A stretch of 47,262 nt of DNA from contig CALCNX010000138.1 in NCBI GenBank assembly GCA_937899715.1, positions 1 to 47,262 on the forward strand, written 5' to 3'. Shown one piece after another: positions 1-8,530 of the stretch (positions within the stretch are counted from its first letter, which is position 1; each line of letters begins with the position of its first letter). The notes under the pieces are model-generated. The model made no database searches. It was not told the DNA's origin and saw nothing but the letters and a program-made list of their open reading frames with translations. Source of the stretch: an uncultured bacterium. GTDB taxonomy: Bacteria; Bacteroidota; Ignavibacteria; Kapaibacteriales; UBA4661. The position numbers were made by a program, and so were the translations under genes.

Positions 1-29
1 TCTTTCCCTACACGACGCTCTTCCGATCT
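1..29 (+). other. Illumina sequencing adapter (artefact)
   Basis: The first 29 bases match the 3' end of the Illumina TruSeq P5/Read 1 adapter exactly, ending in CGCTCTTCCGATCT. This is not biological sequence; it is untrimmed adapter read-through at a contig end. The adapter is a well-known fixed sequence, so the identification is nearly certain. It also warns that the adjoining bases rest on few reads. Confidence 0.97.
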
Positions 30-590
30 TAAAGAAAGTTGTTTCTATATTTTTTTGATAAAAAGTAGCAATGCTATCGCCAAAATAGATTTCATTATGA
101 AAATGTTTTCCCATTTCGTGAGACCAACCACCGTGAGAAAAAGGTCCCATTACGATGGTATTTTTAGCTTTCGGACTGGTTCTTTCTATGGTTTTGTAAA
201 TATGTAAAGGTCCTCTCAAATCTTCTGCATCAAACCAACCGCCAACTGTCATTACCGCGTGTTTTATGTTTTTAAGATGAGGTAAAAGGTCTCTTTTTTT
301 CCAGAAATCATCATAATTTGGATGATCCACAATTTCATTAACAAAGAAGTTTTCTCTTCCATAATATTTCTCAATTCCATCTTTCAGAGTTCCCATTTCA
401 TTGTAAAAAAGTGAACCATCTTCTGAAGTTGAGGCTAATTTTTTCATTTCGGGAATGTACCAAGCCGCATTTTCTGCTTTAGTTTTTTGTACTCCAAACA
501 CTGGGAAAGTTCTGAAATATCCCATCATAAAAGCTCCATTGTGGTGAAAATCATCAAAGAAGAAGTCTGCAATTGGTGCTTGCGGCGATG
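30..590. other. Probable foreign (chimeric) segment, AT-rich
   Basis: From the adapter to about 570-592 the sequence is visibly AT-richer than the rest of the window, and the reading frame on the minus strand uses A/T-ending codons such as AAA, GAA, ATT and GGA. From about 592 onwards the same frame switches at once to GCG, CTG, GCC, TCG and CCG. The switch falls inside a conserved stretch of a CocE/NonD hydrolase (SSPQAPIADFFFDDFHH). An assembly join between homologous genes of two organisms, one perhaps a flavobacterium, explains this best. A genuine recombinant gene is possible but less likely next to raw adapter. Confidence 0.7.
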
Positions 591-1149
591 AGGCTTTCAG
601 CGCCGGGTGCTGCGCGAGTGCGCCCGCTATGGCGTAATAGCCCGGGTACGAAATGCCCCACTGCCCGACGCGCCCGTTATTGAATTTCACATTTTTCAAA
701 AGCCATTCAATCGTATCGTAGGTATCAGATGCCTCATCCACCTCAGTTTTAGCTTTTTTGTTCGGAAGGTGCGGGGTCATATTTGTCCATATTCCTTCCG
801 ACATCCAGCGCCCACGCACGTCCTGATAGACGACAATGTATTTCTCGCGCATCATCGTGCGGCTGGGCGAAAGGAGTTTTTCGTATTTGTCCACACCGTA
901 GGGTTCCACGCTGTAACAGGTGCGCTGCATGATGATGGGATATTTATTGGTCTCGGAAGCATCTTTGGGTACATAGATGGTCGTAAAGAGTTTCGTACCG
1001 TCCCGCATCGGTATTGAGGCTTCGGTCTTCACATAATTTTCCCGCACAAAAGCCGAATCTTCGGCTACCTGAGCAGGTGAAGTCTGAGCAATGAGAACGG
1101 AGGCGCTTGCAAGGATGCAAACAAAAAAAGAAAGGACAAAACGGTGCAT
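30..1149 (-). CDS. CocE/NonD family (X-Pro dipeptidyl-peptidase-like) hydrolase, C-terminally truncated and chimeric
   Basis: The minus-strand frame opens at an ATG at 1149-1147 and stays open to the window edge, giving about 373 residues without a stop. It begins with a signal peptide (MHRFVLSFFVCILASASVLIAQ), so the enzyme should be exported. The CocE/NonD hallmarks follow: MRDGTKLFTTIYVPKD at about residue 45, the YQDVRGRW block, and the nucleophile elbow WGISYPGYY with Ser167 as catalytic serine. This serine-hydrolase family cleaves acyl or peptide substrates such as glutaryl-7-ACA, cocaine esters or X-Pro dipeptides; the substrate here is unknown. The catalytic Asp and His would lie at or beyond the truncated end. 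The part below about 590 seems to come from a different genome although the frame is preserved. The family assignment is firm; the protein as written probably does not exist in nature. Confidence 0.8.
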
Positions 1150-1245
1150 AGCAGCAAAAAGAGAATGGTGGAGAAATGTGTTGTTGGTTGTGACACCGAA
1201 AATATTATATTTCTACTGAATCAGATACCAAATCGGTCATAATCG

Positions 1246-2079
1246 TTACCCCAAAAATTCCTGCCAATTGCTCACATCCTCGCCTCGTGCAGCGCTTGGA
1301 AGAGCAAAATTTTTATAGGCGGCGTATTTATCCAGTGCTTGCAAGAGTGCTTTGAAATCTTTCGGGTACGGTGCTTCAAAACTCATCGCTTCCTGCGTGG
1401 CAGGGTGCGTAAAAGTCATACTGAAGGCGTGAAGCGTCGTGCGGGTCATAAGCGGCTTTTCTTCTTCGTGTTTGCCGACGTTGTATTTGCGCTTCACCGA
1501 TGAAAGCATAAACTCATCCAAGCCTCCATAGTCCTTGTCCACCAGCAAAGGATGCCCCACTGCCGCACAATGAACACGTATTTGGTGCTGCCGACCTGTA
1601 ATAAGTTCACACTCCAGCAACGTTGCCATGCGGAAGCGCTTCAGCACACGTACTTGCGTCAGGGATTCTTTGCCGCGCACCGATGGCGACATCAAGCCCG
1701 GACGCGCGGGGTCGGCGTGAAGCGGAATGTCAATAGCGAGTTCTTCCTGCTCAAAGCGTCCTTGTGCGAGTGCGTGATAAATTTTCCGCACCGAGCGGGT
1801 TTCAAACTGCTCGCTCAATGCTTTGTGCGCCTCGGCGGTCTTGCAGAAGAGCATCACGCCACTCGTCTCGCGGTCAATTCGATGCACCACGAAGATAGCG
1901 CCGTAGCGCTCTACAAGCATCGTGCGAAGGTTCGGCAGCGCCTGATTAAAACGGTCGGGCAATGTGAGCAGTCCGGCAGGTTTTGCCAGAACGAGAATGT
2001 GCTCATCCTCAAAGAGAATTTCGGGCTTAGTGGGTTGTTGCCGTGCGTTTGATGATTGATTTTTTTGGTGAGGTTTCAT
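1246..2079 (-). CDS. RluA-family pseudouridine synthase
   Basis: The 277-residue protein is a stand-alone RluA-type catalytic domain that isomerises uridine to pseudouridine in rRNA or tRNA. The signature motif HRIDRETSG is at residues 66-74, with Asp69 the catalytic aspartate. The second conserved block, LITGRQHQIRVHCAAVGHPL, is at about 159-178. The N-terminus (LFEDEHILVLAKPAGLLT) is the usual first strand of the fold, and there is no S4 RNA-binding domain ahead of it, so it resembles the short RluA/TruC class rather than RluC/RluD. The exact target base cannot be told from the sequence. It is transcribed away from the kinase at 2442, and no close operon partner is visible. Confidence 0.88.
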   Translation of the reverse strand: MKPHQKNQSSNARQQPTKPEILFEDEHILVLAKPAGLLTLPDRFNQALPNLRTMLVERYGAIFVVHRIDRETSGVMLFCKTAEAHKALSEQFETRSVRKIYHALAQGRFEQEELAIDIPLHADPARPGLMSPSVRGKESLTQVRVLKRFRMATLLECELITGRQHQIRVHCAAVGHPLLVDKDYGGLDEFMLSSVKRKYNVGKHEEEKPLMTRTTLHAFSMTFTHPATQEAMSFEAPYPKDFKALLQALDKYAAYKNFALPSAARGEDVSNWQEFLG

Positions 2080-2441
2080 GCTTTTTTAGGGGCAGATATA
2101 CTCTGTGGCGGGAGGAACGACGACAAAAGAAAAGCCCCGCAGAATGAGAAGTTTTGTGAAGTTTGCTTGTTTGCAGCATTTTTGCATCGCTGTGGCGCAA
2201 TATACCAAAATTTTCACATTCCTGCCTTGAGTACACTCCCATTTCCACAAAATATCAGCATACCAAGCATTCAGCACCGCACACATAGCGCTTCAAACCA
2301 CAGCTCAACAAAAAAGAATGAAAGTAATTGGTAGTTTCCCCGACCTTGCGTAGAATTGCAACGATTGTACCACCATTTGACCATCGTTTTACAATCGCCA
2401 CTGCACGATTTTTTTATCATGCCCTCTTCCCCCGAGTATTT
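2080..2441. other. Intergenic region between divergent genes
   Basis: These 362 bases separate the leftward pseudouridine synthase from the rightward sensor kinase. The open frames here are short, overlap one another on both strands, and have no recognisable protein features. The stretch should contain promoters for both genes. The only structure I see is the 8-base inverted repeat listed separately. Confidence 0.5.
2362..2397. promoter_or_regulatory. Inverted repeat upstream of the 7TM sensor kinase
   Basis: CGATTGTA at 2362-2369 is repeated exactly as its reverse complement TACAATCG at 2390-2397, with 20 bases between. The pair lies 45-80 bases upstream of the chosen kinase start. Spaced 8-base half-sites can be a repressor or activator operator, but no regulator is identifiable and chance is not excluded. 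Confidence 0.3.
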
Positions 2442-4601
2442 ATGCGCATTGTCGTTTGTGTCGTTCTTTTGTGGTGCAGCACCTTTTGTCTCAGCAGCGC
2501 TGATGACGCGTTAGTGCGCCCTGCAAAAACCCAGCAAATAAGCGCACCCTCACTTTCAATGACAGAAGCCGTTGCCAGTCCGCCAATTCACCTTACGCCA
2601 GCCGTTTCGGGTATTGTCCTTGGCACATCGTGCTTTTATCTGGCAGATAGCACAAAAGCACTCACCCTGAACGACATTCTCTCACCCTCGACGCTGTCAC
2701 GTTTTAAGCGCTCCACCGAGACAATTCCCAGCTTTGGATTAGTGAAGCCAACCTACTGGTTTCTGATTCGTGTGCAGAACACCACGCCCACAGTGGACGA
2801 TTGGCTGCTCGAAATTGCTTATCCACCGCTTGATACCGTCGAAGTCTTTACGCATGACAGTTCCGGCACGTGGTCGTCTGTGGTCATGGGCGACATGATG
2901 CCCTTCTCCGTGCGCCCTGTCAAGACCCGCACCTACGTCGTACCGCTTGCACTGCACGATACACTTGCTCGCACTATCATCGTGCGGGTGAACACCGAAA
3001 GCTCAATGCAAATGCCGATGATTCTCCGCCACAGCGCTCAGTTTGCCGAATCCACAGCGCGAACAGAACTTGTCTATGGACTCTTTTTTGGAATCATGCT
3101 GGCACTCATGCTATACAATGGTTTTTTGTACGCGAGCTTGCGGTCGCTCTACTATGCGTTCTACATCATCTACATGGCAGCTTCAACGCTATATTTAGTG
3201 GTTTTGAATGGATTTGCACAGCAGTATCTCTGGAATGATTCTCCGCGCTTTATCAATTATCTCAATGTCGGTATGGTCGGCATGGTGATTTTCAGTCTGG
3301 CGTTATTTGCACGAGAGTTTCTACGCCTGCGCCGCTTTGCACCACAAATGGCAAAAGCGCTACTGGTCGCTATGGCTGGTGGCTTGGCGGTTGCTGGGCT
3401 TGGTATTGTGCTTCCCTATCAATTAGCCGTCCAAATCGGGGTTGTGGTGAATTTTATCACTATCACCCTCGTCGTTGTGAGCGGTGCTCTTGTCTGGAAG
3501 CGTGGCAACAGCAGTGCGCGGTATTTTTTCATAGCCGTTTCGTTTTTCTTATTGGGCAATATCATTTTTGTGCTGAAGACCATTGGCTTTTTGCCGAGTA
3601 ATATCTTCACCAATCATATTGTCGAAATTGGTCTTGCCATCGAAGGTTTGCTCTTTGCTTTTGCGCTTGCCGAACGCTATCGGCAATTTCGTATTGAGAA
3701 GGAAGCGGCGCAGAGAGAGGCGCTGCGTATTGAGCAAGAAGCCAAAACACAATTGGAAGGGAAAGTGGAAGAACGCACCAACGAACTGGCAAAAACAAAT
3801 GCCGAGATGCAACGCCAAATGGTCATTCTGAACGATCAAGCGGTTGAAATTGAAATGACCAATGTCGAATTGCAAGAAAAAAATCTGCTTTTGGAAGGAC
3901 TGAACCGCGAGAAAAACGAATTTCTGGGCGTGGCAGCGCACGACCTCAAGAATCCGCTTCAAACCATCATCATGAATACCTCCATGATACGTCGTTATGC
4001 CGAGCGTATGAGCGAGGAGCAGCAAACGGAGCTACTCGACCGCATCGAAGAAACGTCGCGCCGTATGCACGACATTATCGAAAAACTTTTGGACTCGAAT
4101 GCCATCGAATCTGGTAAAATCGTTCTCCACAACGCATCAATTCCCCTTGTCAGCGAGGTGCGAAACCTTGTGCAGGATTATCAGCACAAAGCCACAGCAA
4201 AAAACATCACTCTTCATTTTACATCGGAGCGAGAGGATTTATGCGTCTTTGCAGACAAGCACCGTACCGCGCAGGTCATTGAAAATCTGCTTTCTAATGC
4301 CATCAAATTTTCGCCGCACGGCAAAAATGTGTTTGTGCGCCTTACGAATGACGAAGCCTCACCACACCATATCCGCCTTGACATACAGGACGAAGGACCC
4401 GGCTTGAGCACTGCCGACAAGGAAAAACTCTTTGGCAAATTTACTCGGCTCTCGGCACGCCCCACAGGCGGCGAACACTCGACCGGGCTGGGACTTTCGA
4501 TTGTCAAAAAACTCGTCGAGGCAATGCACGGCGAGATTTGGTGCGACTCCGAACTTGGCAACGGTGCGACGTTCTGCGTTCGCCTGCCGTCAGCGCAATA
4601 G
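2442..4601 (+). CDS. 7TMR-DISM sensor histidine kinase
   Basis: Membrane sensor kinase of about 719 residues. I chose the ATG at 2442 because it starts directly at a signal peptide (MRIVVCVVLLWCSTFCLSSA); an upstream TTG at 2328 would add 38 unconvincing residues. The order is an exported 7TMR-DISMED2 sensory domain (about residues 50-200, with the KPTYWFLIRVQN block), seven transmembrane helices of the 7TMR-DISM_7TM type starting at GLFFGIMLALMLYNGFLY, a coiled coil (about 415-490), and a HisKA domain with the phospho-acceptor His500 in AAHDLKNPL. The HATPase domain has NLLSNAIKFSP (N box), DEGPGLS (G1) and STGLGLSIVKKLV (G2). DISM extracellular domains are thought to bind carbohydrate-like ligands. 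No response regulator is adjacent, so the partner is unknown. Confidence 0.9.
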   Translation: MRIVVCVVLLWCSTFCLSSADDALVRPAKTQQISAPSLSMTEAVASPPIHLTPAVSGIVLGTSCFYLADSTKALTLNDILSPSTLSRFKRSTETIPSFGLVKPTYWFLIRVQNTTPTVDDWLLEIAYPPLDTVEVFTHDSSGTWSSVVMGDMMPFSVRPVKTRTYVVPLALHDTLARTIIVRVNTESSMQMPMILRHSAQFAESTARTELVYGLFFGIMLALMLYNGFLYASLRSLYYAFYIIYMAASTLYLVVLNGFAQQYLWNDSPRFINYLNVGMVGMVIFSLALFAREFLRLRRFAPQMAKALLVAMAGGLAVAGLGIVLPYQLAVQIGVVVNFITITLVVVSGALVWKRGNSSARYFFIAVSFFLLGNIIFVLKTIGFLPSNIFTNHIVEIGLAIEGLLFAFALAERYRQFRIEKEAAQREALRIEQEAKTQLEGKVEERTNELAKTNAEMQRQMVILNDQAVEIEMTNVELQEKNLLLEGLNREKNEFLGVAAHDLKNPLQTIIMNTSMIRRYAERMSEEQQTELLDRIEETSRRMHDIIEKLLDSNAIESGKIVLHNASIPLVSEVRNLVQDYQHKATAKNITLHFTSEREDLCVFADKHRTAQVIENLLSNAIKFSPHGKNVFVRLTNDEASPHHIRLDIQDEGPGLSTADKEKLFGKFTRLSARPTGGEHSTGLGLSIVKKLVEAMHGEIWCDSELGNGATFCVRLPSAQ

Positions 4602-4676
4602 CACACGCACTTCACTCGAATACAAATCCCGAATACAAATATTTTGTTCTTCTTTTCCACCTTCACCCCAATTCTC

Positions 4677-5288
4677 ATGCGGACGAACATTGTTTCTTTC
4701 CTCACATTCCTCATTATTCCTAGCGTGGCAGGCTTTACAGCTTGCAGCAAAACCGAAAAGCAAGCCCCAGAGCAAACACAAGTACGCTCTTCCCTGCCGG
4801 AAATCAAACCCGCCCCGACTTTTTCCGGCACGACGCAGCTTGCAAGCACTTTCCAAAGCACTTCGCTCAAAGGCTCAGTATGGCTGTCGTATTTCTTTTT
4901 TACCTCTTGCGGTGGTCCCTGCCCCGCGATGAACGCCCGCGTGGAAGCGCTTCAAAAAGAATTTTCATCGCCAAATCTCAAGTTCGCGGGCATCAGCGTT
5001 GACCCCGACACCGATACGCCTACGGCGCTGCACAGCTACGCGGCACATTATCATGCAGATTCGACGCGCTGGACGATGCTCCAAATGCCGATGGATTCGG
5101 TAAAATCCGTCGCAGTGCAAGGCTTTATGCTTGCGCAAGGTGCAGAAAACGAGCCAAGCCTCCACAGCACACGTTTTGTGGTGGTGGACAAGCGAGGTGT
5201 TATTCGTGGTTACTTTGATGGGCTGGACGACAACGAGCTTCCGAAACTCCGCAAAGCTATCACAGAACTCCTTGAGGAAAAACCCTAA
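4677..5288 (+). CDS. SCO1/SenC-family copper chaperone lipoprotein
   Basis: Thioredoxin-fold protein of 203 residues that in this family delivers copper to the CuA site of cytochrome c oxidase. The ATG at 4677 puts a lipoprotein signal at the N-terminus with the lipid-bearing cysteine at Cys23 (GFTAC), so it should be anchored on the outer face of the inner membrane. The copper-binding CxxxCP motif is CGGPCP (Cys78, Cys82), and the third ligand of the family is probably His163 in LHSTRFVVVDKRG. The expected ISVDPDTDTP block is present at about 106-115. An ATG at 4644 would add 11 residues and spoil the signal. It follows the kinase by 75 bases. No oxidase genes lie nearby. Confidence 0.87.
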   Translation: MRTNIVSFLTFLIIPSVAGFTACSKTEKQAPEQTQVRSSLPEIKPAPTFSGTTQLASTFQSTSLKGSVWLSYFFFTSCGGPCPAMNARVEALQKEFSSPNLKFAGISVDPDTDTPTALHSYAAHYHADSTRWTMLQMPMDSVKSVAVQGFMLAQGAENEPSLHSTRFVVVDKRGVIRGYFDGLDDNELPKLRKAITELLEEKP

Positions 5289-5332
5289 CTTTTAATATTT
5301 CTCTAATTATTTAATTTTACAAGGCAACAACC

Positions 5333-5881
5333 ATGACCGGGAAACAAGTATTCGCCCAGTTCCAAGAGACGGCAAATAAATGGAAAACTGCACTCGGTAC
5401 CTATTCCGACACACAACTTCGTGCGCAATCCTCGCCTGACGAATGGTCTATCGGGCAAGTGTATATTCATATTTTGCGGAGTGCACTCTTTTTTCACGGC
5501 AAGCAGGTAGATACTTGTCTGCAAACGAGCGACAACGCCAATGAATCGGCACATCCGCAAGCCGCACAGATGTTCGAGCAAGGCAGCATGCCGCCTGACC
5601 GTATCAAAGTTCCGGCATCACCACAGTACACACCGCCGCAACCGGACAGCAAGGAGCAAATACTGGTACTCTTCGGCGAAGTAGAAGTTATGATGAAGCG
5701 TCTCGGTGAAGAAATTGATGAAGCCGTAAACAGCGGTCAAACTATCGGGAAAACATCACACCCAAGGTTTCAATTTTTCTCAGCAATGGAATGGTATCGC
5801 CTTATCGAAATGCACTATCGTCATCATCTCCTTCAAAAAGAGCGTCTTGATGCGTTCCTTGCTGCTAATTCGATACAATAA
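5333..5881 (+). CDS. DinB-family (YfiT-like) putative metal-dependent protein
   Basis: The 182-residue protein has the four-helix-bundle pattern of DinB/YfiT proteins: EWSIGQVYIHI with His46 near the N-terminus and MHYRHHLLQKERL with His161, His164 and His165 near the C-terminus. These supply the usual three-histidine divalent metal site. Members include bacillithiol or mycothiol S-transferases and hydrolases, but many have no known activity, and no function is assigned here. It starts 44 bases after the SCO1-like gene on the same strand and is closed by the shared terminator at 5992-6030. Confidence 0.75.
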   Translation: MTGKQVFAQFQETANKWKTALGTYSDTQLRAQSSPDEWSIGQVYIHILRSALFFHGKQVDTCLQTSDNANESAHPQAAQMFEQGSMPPDRIKVPASPQYTPPQPDSKEQILVLFGEVEVMMKRLGEEIDEAVNSGQTIGKTSHPRFQFFSAMEWYRLIEMHYRHHLLQKERLDAFLAANSIQ

Positions 5882-5991
5882 AGACTTCATTATGGCGATA
5901 AGTTGAAGCACTTCACGTGAGCACGTGCAGACACTTTGTCGTGAGAGCTTAAAGAGTACATAACATCGGTCTTGGTCGGATATTAATAAGA

Positions 5992-6030
5992 AAAGCCCGT
6001 CGTTTCGGAATTGAAGCGGCGGGCTTTCTC
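5992..6030. terminator. Bidirectional intrinsic terminator
   Basis: AAAGCCCGTCG at 5992-6002 pairs with CGGCGGGCTTT at 6017-6027, with one G-T pair and a 14-base loop. A/T runs flank both sides. It lies between the convergent DinB-like gene and the aquaporin gene and should serve both. Confidence 0.75.
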
Positions 6031-6051
6031 ATTTTCTATCAAATCAAAAAA

Positions 6052-6729
6052 CTATTTCCTCTCCATGAGCACAAAATTCTGCACCAAACCAGCCATCACT
6101 CCACCGACAATAGGACCAACCCAATAAACGATATGATTCGACCACATCCCCGATGCAAGCGCCGAACCGAAGGTGCGAGCAGGATTCACTGCTCCGCCTG
6201 TCAAAGGACCAAGTGCCATAATAACTACCGCCATCGTCAAACCGATAACTAGCGGGAAAACATTTTTCGGAGCACGCTCATCCACTGCTGAACCGAAAAA
6301 AACCAGCACAAGAAAGAATGTCCCAATCGCTTCCAAAATAACACCGCTTGTGGCTGAAACCTGTGGTGCAAGCGCTGGTGTGCCACCACCGGTAAACTGA
6401 GCGCTAAACAAGCCCGTTATCAACAATCCTGCTGCTGACGCACCTGCGAGCTGTGCTACAATATATAAGCCGCCCGTAATAGGATTCATTCGCCCCGTCG
6501 CCATAAATGCCGATGTAACTGCTGGATTAAAATGTCCGCCAGAGACTGCCCCAAGAGCAGCCATCATCACAGCAATCGTCAGTCCATGCGCAAGACCAAT
6601 GGAGGTGAGGTTTGCCAGACCATTCGGTGCTTGTACGATATTAACCCCTTGAATGGCAAGAACGCCAATAAAAACCAGCGCGAATGTGCCGATAAATTCG
6701 GCAATAAGCGGTTTAATGGTGTTGTTCAT
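6052..6729 (-). CDS. Aquaporin/MIP-family channel with a TIP2-like selectivity filter
   Basis: A 225-residue, six-helix major intrinsic protein. I chose the ATG at 6729 because GGAGAG precedes it at good spacing and the protein then begins MNNTIKPLIAEFIGTF, as aquaporins do; an earlier start at 6855 has no such features. Both pore motifs are present: HFNPA (Asn68-Ala70) and VNPAR (Asn182-Arg185). Aligned by eye on E. coli AqpZ without gaps around the pore, the four filter positions are His48 (Phe43 in AqpZ), Ile170 (His174), Gly179 (Thr183) and Arg185. His/Ile/Gly/Arg is the filter of plant TIP2 aquaporins, which pass ammonia as well as water. It is transcribed alone, and substrate use is inferred only. 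Confidence 0.92.
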   Translation of the reverse strand: MNNTIKPLIAEFIGTFALVFIGVLAIQGVNIVQAPNGLANLTSIGLAHGLTIAVMMAALGAVSGGHFNPAVTSAFMATGRMNPITGGLYIVAQLAGASAAGLLITGLFSAQFTGGGTPALAPQVSATSGVILEAIGTFFLVLVFFGSAVDERAPKNVFPLVIGLTMAVVIMALGPLTGGAVNPARTFGSALASGMWSNHIVYWVGPIVGGVMAGLVQNFVLMERK

Positions 6730-6867
6730 AAACAACTCTCCAGAACAAAAAAGTGAAACAAATAGAGCTTTGGCTAATGTTTGAGAGGTGAGAAGTAGTG
6801 CGTTCCGCAAAGTACCACACCTTTTTCTTGTACGCAAATCTATTCGTGGGAACAAGTGCCGAAAGAA

Positions 6868-7866
6868 TTACCCCCACAAACGCTCCAAAAAGTTATACGC
6901 GTTTGCATAGGCAATACGATGAAGTTGCTCTTCTGAAACCATACTGCCCAAGCGCTCCAGAATATGCGAGAACTGTGCAGAATTGCGGTGTTCGTGGAAG
7001 AAGTCTTCTTGCGCGTCGTCTTCTTCATCTTCATCAGTACCGAGCGAGAAAAAGAAATCGGAACCAAACGCGAGATGTGTGCCTGCTCCACGCTCAATGC
7101 CGTAGAGAATATGCTCGTACAGCGCATCAGGATTGGTCTCGTGTACAAATTCTCGATAAAAATTCATCCCGATAAGCCCGCCACGATTGATAATTTCTTG
7201 CACGAGATCGTCCGGGAGATTGCGCTCGTGATTGTGGACAGCACGGAAATTCGAGTGGCTGGCAATAAGCGGAATATCAAGGCTGTACTTATCAATGCAC
7301 TCAATGATACCTCGTGCAAGCGCATCGCTTGTATGCGAAAGGTCAACAGCGATATTCATGCCGCTCAGATACTCCAAAAGCACCTGCCCGTCCGGCTTCA
7401 AACCCACACCCGGAGCATCATTACCACCACCGAAACGATTTTCGTCGTTGTGCGTCAGCGAGACATAGAGCATTGCACCCGTATTCTCAATCATTGTCTC
7501 AAACATTGCCAGCCCGTCGTCGAGATCATCATCTTCCTCGCAAAATGCAGACGCATTTTCGATTGCGGCAATAATCGTCGTGCGGTCAGATTCCAATACG
7601 TCTTGCCAGTCTTCTGCCTCGTCCACATGCTGTACGTACTGGTCGTAGTTATCAAGCAGTTCCAAGAACGCAACACTTTGCTCAATGCCGCTTTCAGTGC
7701 TACCTTCGCTGGTCGGCACGTAAATTGCCATGGTTTGCAATTTGACGTTGCCCTCGCGCAAGGATACGAGCGACGAGCCAATTTCTGTTGAATTTTCGGG
7801 GTCGGCATCGGGTATGCCAGTGATGTACGACAAAAGGTCGCAATGAAGGTCGAAAACAGGTGTCAT
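6868..7866 (-). CDS. Membrane dipeptidase-like zinc peptidase (family M19)
   Basis: The 332-residue protein matches the renal-dipeptidase family of binuclear zinc enzymes that cleave dipeptides. Visible metal ligands are His8 and Asp10 (DLHCD), the bridging glutamate Glu103 (AAIENAS), His178 (DLSHTSD) and His204 (IASHSNFRAVHNHERN). Asp270 is in AFGSDFFF. Translation probably starts at the ATG at 7866 because the catalytic HxD lies right at the start, as in other short bacterial members; the upstream extension to 8013 looks non-coding. There is no signal peptide, so it should be cytoplasmic. Near the C-terminus there is a highly acidic insertion (GTDEDEEDDAQED, about 276-288). It is divergent from rpmB. 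Confidence 0.88.
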   Translation of the reverse strand: MTPVFDLHCDLLSYITGIPDADPENSTEIGSSLVSLREGNVKLQTMAIYVPTSEGSTESGIEQSVAFLELLDNYDQYVQHVDEAEDWQDVLESDRTTIIAAIENASAFCEEDDDLDDGLAMFETMIENTGAMLYVSLTHNDENRFGGGNDAPGVGLKPDGQVLLEYLSGMNIAVDLSHTSDALARGIIECIDKYSLDIPLIASHSNFRAVHNHERNLPDDLVQEIINRGGLIGMNFYREFVHETNPDALYEHILYGIERGAGTHLAFGSDFFFSLGTDEDEEDDAQEDFFHEHRNSAQFSHILERLGSMVSEEQLHRIAYANAYNFLERLWG

Positions 7867-7994
7867 AACCAAAGGATGAAAAAATGAAGGACAAGAAATA
7901 GTATCAAATTGTAGATATAATGCCCTCTTTGGACATAAAGCTGCAAGTGAATGGGGCGAAATTAGAGGTTTTATGCTGGAAATCAAAAAGATTT

Positions 7995-8026
7995 TTTGGT
8001 AATATCGCGTCAAACTCGTATATTTG
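7995..8026 (+). promoter_or_regulatory. Bacteroidota-type promoter of rpmB
   Basis: TTTG at 7995-7998 is followed after 20 bases by TATATTTG at 8019-8026. This fits the -33 TTTG / -7 TAnnTTTG consensus known for the Bacteroidota primary sigma factor. It lies 53 bases before the L28 start codon. The match supports placement in or near Bacteroidota. Confidence 0.6.
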
Positions 8027-8078
8027 GGGCTACGAAAAAATGAACTAAACCTTTATCAAACATTATTACGTCAACGCC

Positions 8079-8315
8079 ATGTCGAAAGTTTGCGAAATAA
8101 CCGGCAAAACAGTGCAGTACGGCAATAACGTATCGCACTCGAACAACAAAACACGCCGCCGCTTCCTCCCGAATCTTCAAAAGAAACGTATTTGGGTACC
8201 GGAAGAAGGAAAGTTTGTGACTCTGAAAATTTCTACTCGCGCAATGCGCACTATTGACAAAAAAGGCTTCCTCGCTGTTGCAAAAGAAGCACGAGCAAAA
8301 GGTACGATGGCTTAA
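8079..8315 (+). CDS. rpmB: 50S ribosomal protein L28
   Basis: The 78-residue basic protein begins MSKVCEITGKTVQYGNNVSHS and contains KTRRRFLPNLQKKR, the typical L28 N-terminal half, and ends with the ISTRAMRTIDKKG block. It is a structural component of the large ribosomal subunit. Length is normal for the family. The CxxC zinc pair of some L28 proteins is absent here; only Cys5 is present. It is a single-gene unit with its own promoter at 7995 and a strong terminator at 8389; rpmG, often the neighbour, is not seen. Confidence 0.96.
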   Translation: MSKVCEITGKTVQYGNNVSHSNNKTRRRFLPNLQKKRIWVPEEGKFVTLKISTRAMRTIDKKGFLAVAKEARAKGTMA

Positions 8316-8388
8316 ATTGAGATGCTAAACCACAGCAATACTCTTTAGGATAGATTTAACGACAATAGCACCATCACCGAAAAGGAAT

Positions 8389-8424
8389 AACCCTTGCCAT
8401 CACTTATGATGCAAGGGTTTTTTT
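8389..8424 (+). terminator. Intrinsic terminator of rpmB
   Basis: AACCCTTGC at 8389-8397 pairs with GCAAGGGTT at 8411-8419, extended by ATCA/TGAT, and is followed by a run of seven T. It lies 74 bases after the L28 stop. Confidence 0.85.
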
Positions 8425-8460
8425 ATTGCTCATCTCTGCTGGTGCTGGTATGAAATATGA

Positions 8461-8502
8461 AAAAAAGTTCAGTCGGACAAGAGCATTGCTCGACTGAACT
8501 TT
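8461..8502 (-). terminator. Intrinsic terminator of the YebC gene
   Basis: A perfect 12-base inverted repeat, AAAGTTCAGTCG at 8464-8475 and CGACTGAACTTT at 8491-8502, has an inner GAGCA/TGCTC extension. On the minus strand it is followed by a run of seven T (8460-8466 read in reverse). It lies 29 bases past the YebC stop. Confidence 0.85.
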
Positions 8503-8530
8503 CCGCTGCTTCAAGAAAACAGGTAGTCTT

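Noticed and set aside
607..1017. 136-residue plus-strand open frame
   Set aside because: It is antisense to the CocE/NonD hydrolase, whose codons and motifs are clear, and has no recognisable features.
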